A DNA stretch of 64,000 nucleotides from JBAYIE01 sp965279165 (GTDB lineage Bacteria; Bacteroidota; Bacteroidia; UKL13-3). The DNA is taken from contig OZ257140.1 in assembly GCA_965279165.1 (NCBI GenBank), forward strand, positions 1,736,001 to 1,800,000, in the 5' to 3' direction. Made by a program: the position numbers and the translations under genes. How positions within the stretch are numbered: position 1 is the stretch's first letter; every line of letters starts with the position of its first letter. Below are positions 18,710 to 27,489 of the stretch, piece after piece. A model generated the notes under the pieces. The model was not told where the DNA came from and did no database searches. It saw only the letters and a program-made list of their open reading frames with translations.

Positions 18710-19461
18710 TCCGTAAAGCTTTTTAGTTCGAGGTTGTTGCCATCGAAAACAGCATAGGTATTGTGCGAAAACCAATCACCCAGATTTACGATACGTGCTT
18801 CTTGTAATGGTTTGTCGAAAGGCAAATGGCGGTGACCAAAAATGAAATAATCGGTTTTGTGGTTGGCCAATATTTCTTTGGCAAATAAAACCAGGTATTC
18901 TTTGTCGTCGCCCAAAAAACCGGCGTTGGACGAAAATGTTTTTTCTTTCGACCGATGCGAAAACCAATTTGCTAAACCTATCCCAAACGCCGGATGTATC
19001 ATAGCAAACAAACGTTGAAAGAATCGGTTACGGTATACCGACAGGATAAATTTAAACCAACGTTGTCCGGGCCCAAGCCCATCGCCATGCGCGATATAAA
19101 AGCTTTTGTTAGCAACCATTAAACTAAGCGGACCGGAGTGCACCTTGCATCCAATTTCTTTTTCAAAGTATCCAAATTGCCACAAATCGTGGTTGCCATG
19201 AAACAAATGAATTTGAATTCCGGCATCTTGTAACTCACAAAGCTTTCCTAAAAGCCGTGTAAATCCTTTGGGAATAACGGTTTTGTATTCGAACCAAAAA
19301 TCAAACAAATCGCCAACCAGATAAATTTCTGCCGCATCTTTTTTAATCGAATCCAACCAACGAACAATTTTCTTTTCGCGCAACAAGCTCGATTCCGCAT
19401 CAGGAACTCCCAAGTGAAAATCAGAAGCGAAGTATATTTTTTTTGAATTCGGAAGTGTCAT
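18706..19461 (-). CDS. lpxH: UDP-2,3-diacylglucosamine diphosphatase (LpxH-type)
   Basis: Calcineurin-like phosphoesterase predicted to cleave UDP-2,3-diacylglucosamine to lipid X in lipid A synthesis at the inner face of the inner membrane. All metal-binding motifs are visible: SDFHLG near the N-terminus, GDLFDFW, GNHD, AHGDG and the C-terminal FGHRH. The start is placed at ATG 19461 (MTLPNSKKIYFASDFHLG). A TTG 21 bp further upstream would overlap the LUD gene stop but adds residues not usual for the family. The C-terminus overlaps the next gene by ATGA. It belongs to a minus-strand run with the LUD gene and the propeller-like gene. Confidence 0.85.
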   Translation of the reverse strand: MTLPNSKKIYFASDFHLGVPDAESSLLREKKIVRWLDSIKKDAAEIYLVGDLFDFWFEYKTVIPKGFTRLLGKLCELQDAGIQIHLFHGNHDLWQFGYFEKEIGCKVHSGPLSLMVANKSFYIAHGDGLGPGQRWFKFILSVYRNRFFQRLFAMIHPAFGIGLANWFSHRSKEKTFSSNAGFLGDDKEYLVLFAKEILANHKTDYFIFGHRHLPFDKPLQEARIVNLGDWFSHNTYAVFDGNNLELKSFTE

Positions 19462-19478
19462 GATTACCGGTTGTGTTT

Positions 19479-20135
19479 TCAATGATGCAAATCGTCGATA
19501 ATGAAAACAAACAAGTCCTTTGGACCATGGGCGCCCACCACTTTCGTTTTCCCGATACTGGTGTTTAAACTTGGTCCGCTGATATAAGAAATCATCGAAG
19601 GAAGATTTTTACCGTATTTATTTTTCACCAATTGCAAAGCATCTTTTAATTCGTAAACCACCTGCGACGAATAGGCGACCACAATATGAACCGGAGGAAA
19701 AATGGTAAGCAAGCGGGAGTTTTTTTGCGACGATACCAATACACTACCTGTTCTTGCTACTAAGGCTTCGCAGGTAGTAATACCAACTTGCATTTTTTGC
19801 ACCGGGTCGCTTTGTGAATAGAAGGGAATTCCCGAATCTTTTAACAGGTTTTGCAATTCTTCTTCCCAGCAATGCATTTTCTTATATTTCTTTCTTTCGT
19901 TAAGCGTAATCAGTTTATCAATAAAATCGAATTTGTTATCACACATCACAAATTGGCCGTATATATCGGTATAATTACGTGCAAAGGTTTCTATAATGGA
20001 GACATCTTCGGGGCGGGTATACACATTGCTATCTAAATCGATATTCGAAAATTTTGGCTTCGATTTAAAGATAAGCGCCTGCCTAACTTTTTTTAATATT
20101 TTTTCTTTGGATGTAGTTTGTTGGTTTACCGCCAC
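19479..20135 (-). CDS. LUD domain protein (LutC/YkgG family)
   Basis: A 218-aa cytoplasmic protein of the LutC/YkgG (LUD) family. The N-terminus has the typical SKEKILKKVRQAL helix. The core shows GITTCEALVARTGSVLVSS, then PPVHIVVAYSSQVV, and the C-terminal ISGPSLNTSIGKTKVVGAHGPKDLFVFI block. In lactate utilisation operons LutC works with the iron-sulfur proteins LutA and LutB, but neither is nearby, so the role here is open. The start is GTG at 20135. The lpxH-like gene follows, with an optional TTG start overlapping this stop. Confidence 0.85.
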   Translation of the reverse strand: MAVNQQTTSKEKILKKVRQALIFKSKPKFSNIDLDSNVYTRPEDVSIIETFARNYTDIYGQFVMCDNKFDFIDKLITLNERKKYKKMHCWEEELQNLLKDSGIPFYSQSDPVQKMQVGITTCEALVARTGSVLVSSQKNSRLLTIFPPVHIVVAYSSQVVYELKDALQLVKNKYGKNLPSMISYISGPSLNTSIGKTKVVGAHGPKDLFVFIIDDLHH

Positions 20136-20187
20136 AGTTGCAAGATATACATTTTATAAAAGAATAGAAACGAACAAGGCGATGAAT

Positions 20188-20895
20188 CTATCCAAGATGC
20201 TGCATGAGTATACGTTTTGCAATTGGAATGATGGTTTCTTCGACAGGATAGGCATAAGGTGTATATACCCCAAAAGTAGCGGGATTAGGGAGCTTTTTGC
20301 GGGTACGCACCATTTCTATTTTTATATTTTCGAAGGTGTTTACAATGCTGTTTTTATAAGAAGTTAGGTAATTGGTATGTACGGCTCTAAATTGGTCTTG
20401 TTCGTTTTCAAACAATTTAACTTCGTATTCGTACACTTTAATTACCGGTTTATCGCCATCGCGAATAAGCATATAACCTTCTTGCTTGTATAATGGCTGC
20501 ACCCCGATAGGCGAAAACTCTATTTCCTTTTCAATAAAATCGTAAATCGCTTTTCCTTCGTCGATATACTTGGTTATTTCAGGAACCGAAAAATTTACTA
20601 CTTCCATCAAATGCTCCATCAAATCGTCGTTTTTAATGGTTTTTCGGTAAGCGATATGGAAATTCTTCCAATCAATTTCGCTAATTTCTTCGGGGAAGGA
20701 AGCAAAAAACGAAGTTTGGTTTTTTCGGAAGGAGGTGAGGTTGCGGTAATGAAAAACCAAATCGGAAAGGGATGGATAAAGTTTTGTTTCAACAAAGGAA
20801 CGATGAATATCTTTGAGATACGCTAACAAAACATAGCGTTTGTATTCCATATCGGCTATGTTTTCAATGAACCAGTTTGGTGGCAATGATTTCAT
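20188..20895 (-). CDS. Conserved hypothetical protein, 235 aa
   Basis: I do not recognise a named domain. The protein is soluble, with no signal peptide or membrane segment, and rich in aromatic and charged residues. An N-terminal helical part (SLPPNWFIENIADMEYKRYVLLAYL) contains a likely Bacteroidota-conserved opening. A central part contains LLIRDGDKP-like beta strands (YMLIRDGDKPVIKVYEYEVKLF). A C-terminal segment ends in PVEETIIPIAKRILMQHLG. It lies 52 bp upstream of the LUD gene on the same strand and may be the first gene of that run. Normal codon usage and length support a real gene. Confidence 0.65.
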   Translation of the reverse strand: MKSLPPNWFIENIADMEYKRYVLLAYLKDIHRSFVETKLYPSLSDLVFHYRNLTSFRKNQTSFFASFPEEISEIDWKNFHIAYRKTIKNDDLMEHLMEVVNFSVPEITKYIDEGKAIYDFIEKEIEFSPIGVQPLYKQEGYMLIRDGDKPVIKVYEYEVKLFENEQDQFRAVHTNYLTSYKNSIVNTFENIKIEMVRTRKKLPNPATFGVYTPYAYPVEETIIPIAKRILMQHLG

Positions 20896-20997
20896 ATGAA
20901 CGGGGTATTAAATTCCTAAACGTAAATTTAACCAAAAAGAAGATGATGCTATGCGAATGGGCACATCATAATTGTGTAAAAGTTGAAATGTGTATAG

Positions 20998-22569
20998 TTA
21001 AAACGTCTTGCGCAACGAGGCTGATAATCCAATAAAATAAGGGTATTGTTTTACCCAGTTTTCGTTCTCGATCATGGAGTTGATACTTCCTTTAAAAGAG
21101 GGCATTAAGCCCAATGTTACGGTAGGGTTTAAGGTATACGTCATACCCGGGTTCAGGGTTAAGAACACACTATTTGTTAAGCCGGGGAATGCATTTTTGT
21201 CTTTTATTAACAACACACCGATATTATCGTAGCTAACCATTCCGGCATCAGCAGTACTTAGTATGGCATAACTGATACCGCCTTGAATTTCGAAATTGAA
21301 TCGTGGATTTTGGGTGAAGGTATAGCTCACAAAAAGAGGAATTTCTGTCCATGAATATTTGATACGGGTGCTCATTGAATTCCCATCAATGATGGAATCG
21401 TTTGGATTCAGGTATACCGCGCTATTTTCATAATTCGGGTTAGACTGAACCGGAGTGGTGGTATTGTAATAGAAATTCTGGTTAAAATTTAGGATACCGA
21501 TTCCGGCTGAAATGCGAAGTCGCTCGTTAATTTTATAATCGAGCAGGAACAAGCCCGACCAATCCAATGCCGGTGTTTCTAAGGTTTGTCGTAAAGCAAT
21601 ATTTTTACTGAAGTCGAGGCTGCTGTTGTTCGGCTCTTTTAGCGATGTAAAGCAATAATAGAGTGCTGTTTGCACCCGTAAGGCAAAACGGGTAGGCTCA
21701 TCAACCGGATTGGTGTAGGAGGATTGGTTTTCAGAAATAGCAATCATGGCGAATCCGGTATCTTTTTTCATTAATGGTACATGGGTAGTTTTATTTACAA
21801 CCACTTGGTTCTCGGTTTCCGGAACGGAATCCTTTGGTTGGTTTATAACCAAAGGCAACATAGCGTTCTGCGTTGGTGTATGCGTAGTTTGGTTATCCGG
21901 AGGAATGGTTGGAGAAGCAGGATCTTTTTTGCCTGCATTTATTATTTGTATGGATGCCGATGTGGGTGCCATTTCGGAAGCAGGCTTTTCTTGTTTTTGT
22001 GCTTGCCGGTTTGTGTTACCAACTAAACCGGAAGCCCCATGTTTTTCGGGTTTTTGCAAGGATGTTGAAGAAGATGTTTCAATACCTGTTTCTGCTGATT
22101 TTTCTGTGGTATTGGGTTGAACCAATAGTTGTTCGGAATGTATTGCCGGCGTTTCGGCAGGAGCGGATATAGGTGGTTTGTCTTCCCTTAAATCTACAGC
22201 CGGCGAACGCTCTGTTGAGGCAGCAAGGGTTGGCTCTTTCCGAAAATTGGATACCGAAATAGGATTGGTGAAAAGAAACAACAAAGCAACTGCAGTAGCA
22301 CTGAATAAGAAGCTTAAACCGAGCAACCATACTTTATTGAAAGGTTTAGCAGGTTGATGGATTGGAAGTTCGGCTTCTATTTTGGTCCACAAAGCAGGGT
22401 CCGGATTTACTTCGTATTTTAGCAAACGACTTTCGAGGTTTTTTTCGAAATCTCCCTTCAAATCCTCTTGAATATGATTCCACAAAGAGTCAGACGGCTT
22501 GTAATTTAGCCCGTCCATCTTGTCTTTCAAGCGATTTTCCATCTTATTTTGGTTCCTGAAAAGGCTCAT
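20998..22569 (-). CDS. Membrane-anchored anti-sigma-like protein with C-terminal outer-membrane beta-barrel domain
   Basis: A 523-aa protein directly downstream of an ECF sigma factor. The N-terminal ~75 residues are cytoplasmic and helical. They repeat a motif with PSDSLWNHIQEDL and later NPDPALWTKIEAEL. One transmembrane helix follows (WLLGLSFLFSATAVALLFLF, about 81-100). A long Pro/Thr/Ser/Gln-rich linker then leads to a C-terminal ~220-residue domain of alternating amphipathic strands ending SLRKTF, typical of outer-membrane barrels. I infer an envelope-spanning regulator of the sigma factor. The ATG at 22569 overlaps sigma by 26 bp. ATG at 22542, 1 bp after the sigma stop, is equally plausible. 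Confidence 0.72.
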   Translation of the reverse strand: MSLFRNQNKMENRLKDKMDGLNYKPSDSLWNHIQEDLKGDFEKNLESRLLKYEVNPDPALWTKIEAELPIHQPAKPFNKVWLLGLSFLFSATAVALLFLFTNPISVSNFRKEPTLAASTERSPAVDLREDKPPISAPAETPAIHSEQLLVQPNTTEKSAETGIETSSSTSLQKPEKHGASGLVGNTNRQAQKQEKPASEMAPTSASIQIINAGKKDPASPTIPPDNQTTHTPTQNAMLPLVINQPKDSVPETENQVVVNKTTHVPLMKKDTGFAMIAISENQSSYTNPVDEPTRFALRVQTALYYCFTSLKEPNNSSLDFSKNIALRQTLETPALDWSGLFLLDYKINERLRISAGIGILNFNQNFYYNTTTPVQSNPNYENSAVYLNPNDSIIDGNSMSTRIKYSWTEIPLFVSYTFTQNPRFNFEIQGGISYAILSTADAGMVSYDNIGVLLIKDKNAFPGLTNSVFLTLNPGMTYTLNPTVTLGLMPSFKGSINSMIENENWVKQYPYFIGLSASLRKTF

Positions 22570-23107
22570 TTAATATTTTATAATGTTTTGCAAGGAGTAC
22601 TTGCATAAATAATTTGGCTCTTGAATATTGAGATTTTGAAGTCCCCTCGGCAATTCCAAGTAACTCTCCAATTTCTTTATGGGTATAACCCTCCACTGCA
22701 TAAAGGTTAAACACCAGTTTATATCCTTCGGGCATTTGTTGAATTAAGGCAACAATTTCTTTGGCAGATATCTGGTCGATTACATTGTCTTGGTATACTG
22801 CCTCTTCATTTTCGCTATCAAGGGATTCCTGGAATTTGCGGGTTCGATATTTGTAAATATTTATGGCGGTAAAAACCATAATTTTTCGCACCCAACCCTC
22901 AAAACTTCCTTCGTTTTTAAATTTACCGATATTGTTAAACACCTTGATAAACCCTTCCTGCAACATATCTTCGGCTTCGGATCTGTCCTTGGCATAGCGC
23001 ATACAAACTCCCAGCATTTTGGAGGCATAGCGGTCGTAGAGCATTTTCTGGCTCGATCGATCGCCGGATATACAACCATCCACAATATTTTTTTCTACGG
23101 GTGTCAC
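22544..23107 (-). CDS. ECF-type RNA polymerase sigma factor
   Basis: A 187-aa sigma-70 family factor of the extracytoplasmic-function group, which directs RNA polymerase to alternative promoters. Region 2 is visible as YDRYASKMLGVCMRYAKDRSEAEDMLQEGFIKVFNNI. Region 4 is MPEGYKLVFNLYAVEGYTHKEIGELLGIAEGTSKSQYSRAK, with the helix-turn-helix. The start is GTG at 23107. Regions 1 and 3 are absent as expected. The gene is coupled to the anti-sigma-like barrel protein by overlap, and is divergent from groES. A CAAATATA (minus TATATTTG) at 23123-23130 may be its -7 element. Confidence 0.94.
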   Translation of the reverse strand: MTPVEKNIVDGCISGDRSSQKMLYDRYASKMLGVCMRYAKDRSEAEDMLQEGFIKVFNNIGKFKNEGSFEGWVRKIMVFTAINIYKYRTRKFQESLDSENEEAVYQDNVIDQISAKEIVALIQQMPEGYKLVFNLYAVEGYTHKEIGELLGIAEGTSKSQYSRAKLFMQVLLAKHYKILNEPFQEPK

Positions 23108-23122
23108 CTTTTATAGTTAAGT

Positions 23123-23130
23123 CAAATATA
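23123..23130 (-). promoter_or_regulatory. Putative -7 element for the ECF sigma gene
   Basis: On the minus strand this reads TATATTTG, matching TAnnTTTG, 16 bp before the GTG start at 23107. No TTG at standard spacing was seen. Confidence 0.4.
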
Positions 23131-23195
23131 TGACAGCAAAGGTTGTTCGATGTTAAAATAAAGCGAAACGAGGCCATTAATGTCACTTTTTCGGG

Positions 23196-23203
23196 TAAAT
23201 TTG
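23196..23203 (+). promoter_or_regulatory. Bacteroidota -7 element (TAAATTTG) for groES-groEL
   Basis: TAAATTTG followed by C matches TAnnTTTG. It lies about 100 bp before the groES ATG, leaving a leader of about 90 nt. No CIRCE (HrcA) inverted repeat was found between it and groES. Confidence 0.5.
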
Positions 23204-23303
23204 CACCCCCAATGGTAAAAGTGTCAGTATTTAACCTATGGCACATGATGTGTTAATAGGTGGATACCACAAAAACAATAACAACAAAAAACGAAATAAA
23301 ATT

Positions 23304-23579
23304 ATGTCAGTAAGTCTAAAACCTTTGGCAGACAGAGTTCTGGTTGAACCAGCTGCCGCAGAAGAAAAAACAGTTGGAGGAATTATTATCCCGGATACAG
23401 CGAAAGAAAAGCCACAAAAAGGCAAAGTAGTTGCAGCCGGAAATGGCAAGAAAGATGAGCCAATGACAGTTAAAGCAGGCGATACCGTACTTTATGGTAA
23501 GTATGCAGGAACTGAAATCACCGTAGATGGCAAGGAATATCTTATCATGCGCGAATCAGATATTTTCGCCATTATTTAA
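23304..23579 (+). CDS. groES: Co-chaperonin GroES
   Basis: A 91-aa subunit of the heptameric lid of the GroEL chaperonin. The sequence shows the N-terminal LKPLADRVLVEP strand, the mobile loop (EEKTVGGIIIPDTAKEKPQ), the VVAAGNGKK roof region and the C-terminal YLIMRESDIFAII. The start is put at ATG 23304 (MSVSLKPLADRV). An in-frame extension to 23238 exists, but its residues (GGYHKNNNNKKRNK) are not part of GroES and fall in the leader. groEL follows 60 bp downstream in the same transcription unit. Confidence 0.97.
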   Translation: MSVSLKPLADRVLVEPAAAEEKTVGGIIIPDTAKEKPQKGKVVAAGNGKKDEPMTVKAGDTVLYGKYAGTEITVDGKEYLIMRESDIFAII

Positions 23580-23639
23580 TCGGAAGCGGACACAATCAAC
23601 AACAAAGAATTTTCACTTTAAACAAAACAAATAAACAGT

Positions 23640-25274
23640 ATGGCAAAAAGAATATCTTATAACGTAGAGGCCCGTGATGGGTTAAAGCGTGGCGTTGATG
23701 CTTTGGCAAACGCAGTAAAAGTAACACTTGGTCCTAAAGGACGTAATGTGGTAATCGACCGTAAGTTTGGCTCACCGGCAGTAACAAAAGATGGTGTAAC
23801 GGTAGCAAAAGAAATTGAATTAAAAGACCCAATCGAAAACATGGGTGCACAGATGGTGAAAGAAGTGGCTTCTAAAACTGCGGATATTGCAGGTGATGGA
23901 ACAACTACCGCAACTGTATTGGCACAAGCGATTGTAACTGCAGGTTTAAAAAACGTAGCCGCAGGAGCAAATCCAATGGATTTGAAAAGAGGAATTGATA
24001 AAGCAGTAGAAAGCGTATTAGACAGTTTGAAAAAACAGTCGCAGAAAGTTGGCGATGACATCAAAAAAATCCAACAAGTAGCATCTATTTCTGCTAATAA
24101 CGACGAGGTAATCGGCAAGTTAATTGCAGATGCAATGACCAAAGTTGGTAAAGAAGGTGTAATCACTGTTGAAGAAGCAAAAGGAACCGAAACAGAAGTA
24201 AAAACGGTTGAGGGAATGCAATTCGACCGCGGTTATCTTTCTCCATATTTTGTTACCAATACCGAAAAAATGGAAGCGGATTTAGACAGTCCTTTTATTT
24301 TAATTACCGATAAAAAGGTAAGCAACATGAAAGAATTGCTTCCGATTTTAGAGCCGGTAGCACAATCGGGAAAACCCCTTGTAATTATTGCTGAAGATGT
24401 AGAAGGTGAAGCACTGGCTACTTTGGTAGTAAATAAATTAAGAGGCACGTTAAAAATTGCAGCAGTAAAAGCACCTGGATTTGGCGACCGCAGAAAAGCA
24501 ATGTTGGAAGATATTGCCATCTTAACAGGCGGAACGGTTATCAGCGAAGAACGCGGATTTAAATTAGAGAATACCGATATCAGCATGTTGGGTCGTGCCG
24601 AAAAAATATCTATCGATAAAGACAATACCACCATTATAAACGGTGTTGGAAACAAAGAAGATATCGTGGGTCGTGTAAACCAGATTAAAGCACAAATTGA
24701 ATCAACAACTTCTGACTACGACAAAGAAAAATTACAAGAGCGTCTTGCTAAATTAGCAGGTGGTGTTGCGGTATTGTATATCGGAGCAGCAACGGAAGTG
24801 GAAATGAAAGAAAAGAAAGACCGTGTTGACGATGCCTTGCATGCAACCCGTGCTGCTGTAGAAGAAGGAATCGTAGCCGGTGGAGGTGTTGCTTATATCC
24901 GTGCAATCGAAGCGTTAGAAAAACTGAAAGGTTTGAACGAAGACGAAAATACAGGTATTGCAATCATCAAACGTGCTATTGAAGAACCATTGCGTCAGAT
25001 TGTAGCAAATGCAGGTGGAGAAGGTTCGGTTGTGGTAAATAAAGTGCGCGAAGGTAAAGGCGACTTTGGATACAACGCACGTACCGAAGTTTACGAAAAC
25101 TTAATAGCAGCAGGTGTAATCGATCCAACTAAAGTAACCCGTGTGGCATTGCAAAACGCAGCTTCGGCAGCAGCAATGATTTTAACCACCGAATGTGCTT
25201 TGGTAGAAGAGAAAGACGAAAAAGCTCCGGCAATGCCAGGTGGAATGCCGGGCGGTATGGACGGAATGTACTAA
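23640..25274 (+). CDS. groEL: Chaperonin GroEL
   Basis: The 60-kDa subunit of the double-ring ATP-driven protein-folding chamber. Seen: the N-terminal AKRISYNVEARDGLKRGVDALANAVKVTLGPKGRNV, the ATP-binding GDGTTTATVLAQ near residue 87, and the family signature AAVEEGIVAGGG near residue 405. The C-terminal Gly-Met repeat is MPGGMPGGMDGMY. At 544 aa it is standard length. It is the second gene of the groES-groEL operon and is followed by a clear intrinsic terminator. Confidence 0.99.
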   Translation: MAKRISYNVEARDGLKRGVDALANAVKVTLGPKGRNVVIDRKFGSPAVTKDGVTVAKEIELKDPIENMGAQMVKEVASKTADIAGDGTTTATVLAQAIVTAGLKNVAAGANPMDLKRGIDKAVESVLDSLKKQSQKVGDDIKKIQQVASISANNDEVIGKLIADAMTKVGKEGVITVEEAKGTETEVKTVEGMQFDRGYLSPYFVTNTEKMEADLDSPFILITDKKVSNMKELLPILEPVAQSGKPLVIIAEDVEGEALATLVVNKLRGTLKIAAVKAPGFGDRRKAMLEDIAILTGGTVISEERGFKLENTDISMLGRAEKISIDKDNTTIINGVGNKEDIVGRVNQIKAQIESTTSDYDKEKLQERLAKLAGGVAVLYIGAATEVEMKEKKDRVDDALHATRAAVEEGIVAGGGVAYIRAIEALEKLKGLNEDENTGIAIIKRAIEEPLRQIVANAGGEGSVVVNKVREGKGDFGYNARTEVYENLIAAGVIDPTKVTRVALQNAASAAAMILTTECALVEEKDEKAPAMPGGMPGGMDGMY

Positions 25275-25295
25275 TATCCTTTCAAAAGGGAATCT

Positions 25296-25334
25296 TAAAA
25301 CCCGGGTCTCCGAAATGGAGATTCGGGTTTTTTA
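25296..25334 (+). terminator. Rho-independent terminator after groEL
   Basis: AAAACCCGGGTCTCC and GGAGATTCGGGTTTT form a GC-rich stem with a short GAAAT loop and run into T6. It starts about 20 bp past the groEL stop and ends just before the serine hydrolase start at 25348, so the two genes are probably transcribed separately. Confidence 0.85.
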
Positions 25335-25347
25335 TTATATTCACCTG

Positions 25348-26514
25348 ATGAAATTTATAAAGTGGTTCTTCATTGGATTATTAAGCCTTGTGGTTTTGCT
25401 GGAAGCAGCCCTTTACTTAACCGGTAACGGGTATGTAAACAAGGTATTGGCAATGACAATTTTTAGTGGAAAGATGGGTCCCGAAATCGATGAACTTTTA
25501 TTGTTTGAAAGGCATGAAGTGAAGAATGGATACCCGCAACCGTGGCCTATTTCTGCGAATTATCAAAAAGGAGAAATACCGGCATCGATACGCAGCGAAA
25601 TCGAAAAATACCAAACGGTTTCGTTTCTGGTGGTGAAGGAGGATAGTTTGTGTTATGAATTATACAACGAAGGCTATGGAGATAGTTCATATGTAAATTC
25701 CTTTTCGATGGCAAAATCCATTCATTCTATTTTGATTGGCTGTGCGCTAAAAGACAAATTGATACAGAGCATTGACCAACCGGTTGCCGATTTTATTCCA
25801 GAATTTAAAACTGGAGGCAAAGAAAAAATTACTATTCGCCATTTGCTTACCATGGGAAGTGGATTGGATTTTAAAGAAGAATATGTTAGTCCGTTGGCTT
25901 GGCCGGCTGAAGCTTATTACGGTCCCGACGTAAACAAACTCACCTTAAAAGCAGCTGTTGCAGAAGAGCCCGGGGTGAAATGGATTTATAAAGGTGGCGA
26001 CACACAATTGCTTGGTATTATTTTGAAAAAAGTTTTGGGCGAAAAAAGCATTGCAACGTATGCTTCCGAAAAGTTATGGCAGCCAATTGGAGCAGAGCAT
26101 CCGGCATATTGGAGTACGGATGAAGTTGGGATGGAAAAAGTGAGTTGTTGTTTTTATACCAATGCCAGAGACTATGCAAGACTTGCAAAATTGTATCTTC
26201 AATTTGGAAATTGGAATGGCAAGCAGATTGTAGATTCGGATTATGTTAAACATTCCATACAAACCGCACCTTTAATCGATAAAGACGGCAAACAAATTGA
26301 TAAATATGGTTTTCAATGGTGGTTGATGCAATATAACAACCATCCTGTTTTTTATATGCGAGGAATCAAAGGGCAATATGTTTTTGCCATACCGGATTAT
26401 CATATGGTAGTAGTACGCTTAGGACATAAACGAGCACCGAAGGCCGGTGATGAATTGCCCGCAGATATTTTTGTTTATTTGGATGCGGCTTTTGCGGTAA
26501 CAGGAAGTAAATAA
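25348..26514 (+). CDS. Membrane-anchored serine hydrolase (beta-lactamase/class C PBP-like)
   Basis: A 388-aa protein of the serine beta-lactamase-like superfamily. An N-terminal signal anchor (MKFIKWFFIGLLSLVVLLEA) places the enzyme in the periplasm. The nucleophile motif SxxK is SMAK within YVNSFSMAKSIHSILIG. Downstream features include HLLTMGSGLDF and a YKGGDTQLLG segment at the expected YxN position. The C-terminal QYVFAIPDYHMVVVRLGH strand precedes the end. The substrate is unknown; members include esterases, peptidases and PBP4-like enzymes. The start is ATG at 25348 because an upstream in-frame extension would run through the groEL terminator and the end of groEL. The stop overlaps miaA by one base. 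Confidence 0.85.
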   Translation: MKFIKWFFIGLLSLVVLLEAALYLTGNGYVNKVLAMTIFSGKMGPEIDELLLFERHEVKNGYPQPWPISANYQKGEIPASIRSEIEKYQTVSFLVVKEDSLCYELYNEGYGDSSYVNSFSMAKSIHSILIGCALKDKLIQSIDQPVADFIPEFKTGGKEKITIRHLLTMGSGLDFKEEYVSPLAWPAEAYYGPDVNKLTLKAAVAEEPGVKWIYKGGDTQLLGIILKKVLGEKSIATYASEKLWQPIGAEHPAYWSTDEVGMEKVSCCFYTNARDYARLAKLYLQFGNWNGKQIVDSDYVKHSIQTAPLIDKDGKQIDKYGFQWWLMQYNNHPVFYMRGIKGQYVFAIPDYHMVVVRLGHKRAPKAGDELPADIFVYLDAAFAVTGSK

Positions 26515-27434
26515 TGGACAATCCTATCGTTGTAGTATTGGGGCCAACTGCGAGTGGTAAAACACGGTTAGCAGTTAAGATAGCATCGGAGTTAAATTCG
26601 GAGATTATCAGTGGCGACTCGAGGCAGGTATACCGCAACATGGATATTGGAACGGGTAAAGATTATGGGGAGTACCGTATAGGATCATCGGAAATACCCT
26701 TTCATTTAATCGATATCGTGGATGCAGGAAGCGATTATCATTTAACTGCTTTTATGAAAGATTTTTACGATGCTTATGCCTTGGTAAGAAGCAAAGACAA
26801 AGTACCGGTTTTTTGTGGTGGAAGTGGTTTGTATATGGAAGCTGTTCTTAAAAAATTTGTATATGCTTTTGTTCCGGTAGATTTTGTTGCAAGAGAAAAA
26901 TTAAACAAATTATTTACCGGTGAACTGGAAGATAAACTGGCATCGTTACCCAAAACAGCCTATCTACCATTAGCAGATACCAGTACCCGCAAGCGACTTA
27001 TCAGAGCGATTGAAATCACGGAATATCTTCATAAAAACGAATTTAAATTTCCTACCCTACCGGATTTAAATCCTTTGGTAATTGGTATTAATCCTCCCAT
27101 TAAAGAGCGAAGAGAAAACATTCGTATTCGGTTAATTAATCGCCTGGAAGCGGGAATGATAGAAGAAACGGAAGCGCTGTTAAAAACAGTTCCGGCAGAA
27201 AAGTTGTTGCGTTATGGATTGGAGTACAATTTTGTTACACGGTATTTAAAGGGAGAAATGGATAAGGCAACCTTAGTTTCGCAACTTACCATTGCCATTC
27301 AGCAGTTTGCGAAAAGGCAGATGACATACTTTAGAAAAATGGAAAAAGACGGTTTAAAAATAAATTGGATTGAAAATCCGGAAGGTGAATGGGAAATAGT
27401 AAACGAAAGAGTGAAACAATTTGCAAGGGCGTAA
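26514..27434 (+). CDS. miaA: tRNA dimethylallyltransferase
   Basis: Adds an isopentenyl group to N6 of A37 in tRNAs that read codons beginning with U. The P-loop GPTASGKT lies at residues 10-17, followed by the substrate-contacting SGDSRQVYRNMDIGTGK and the FHLIDIVDAGSDY motif. The C-terminal KRQMTYFRK region is also conserved. At 306 aa it is typical for Bacteroidota. The ATG at 26514 shares one base with the stop of the preceding serine hydrolase, which indicates coupling. Confidence 0.96.
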   Translation: MDNPIVVVLGPTASGKTRLAVKIASELNSEIISGDSRQVYRNMDIGTGKDYGEYRIGSSEIPFHLIDIVDAGSDYHLTAFMKDFYDAYALVRSKDKVPVFCGGSGLYMEAVLKKFVYAFVPVDFVAREKLNKLFTGELEDKLASLPKTAYLPLADTSTRKRLIRAIEITEYLHKNEFKFPTLPDLNPLVIGINPPIKERRENIRIRLINRLEAGMIEETEALLKTVPAEKLLRYGLEYNFVTRYLKGEMDKATLVSQLTIAIQQFAKRQMTYFRKMEKDGLKINWIENPEGEWEIVNERVKQFARA

Positions 27435-27489
27435 AAAATTTTATACTTCGATTGAATTCCTTTAACTTGACCCACCCCAAACCCACCTC

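Noticed and set aside
23238..23303. N-terminal extension of GroES
   Set aside because: It gives Asn/Lys-rich residues foreign to GroES. The conserved protein begins at ATG 23304.
23204..23303. CIRCE/HrcA operator upstream of groES
   Set aside because: No TTAGCACTC-N9-GAGTGCTAA-like inverted repeat was found in the leader.
23657..24655. Long minus-strand frames inside groEL
   Set aside because: They are antisense shadows of a strongly conserved gene, with no family resemblance and no promoter.
25240..25347. N-terminal extension of the serine hydrolase
   Set aside because: It would overlap the end of groEL and read through the terminator. ATG 25348 starts the signal anchor directly.
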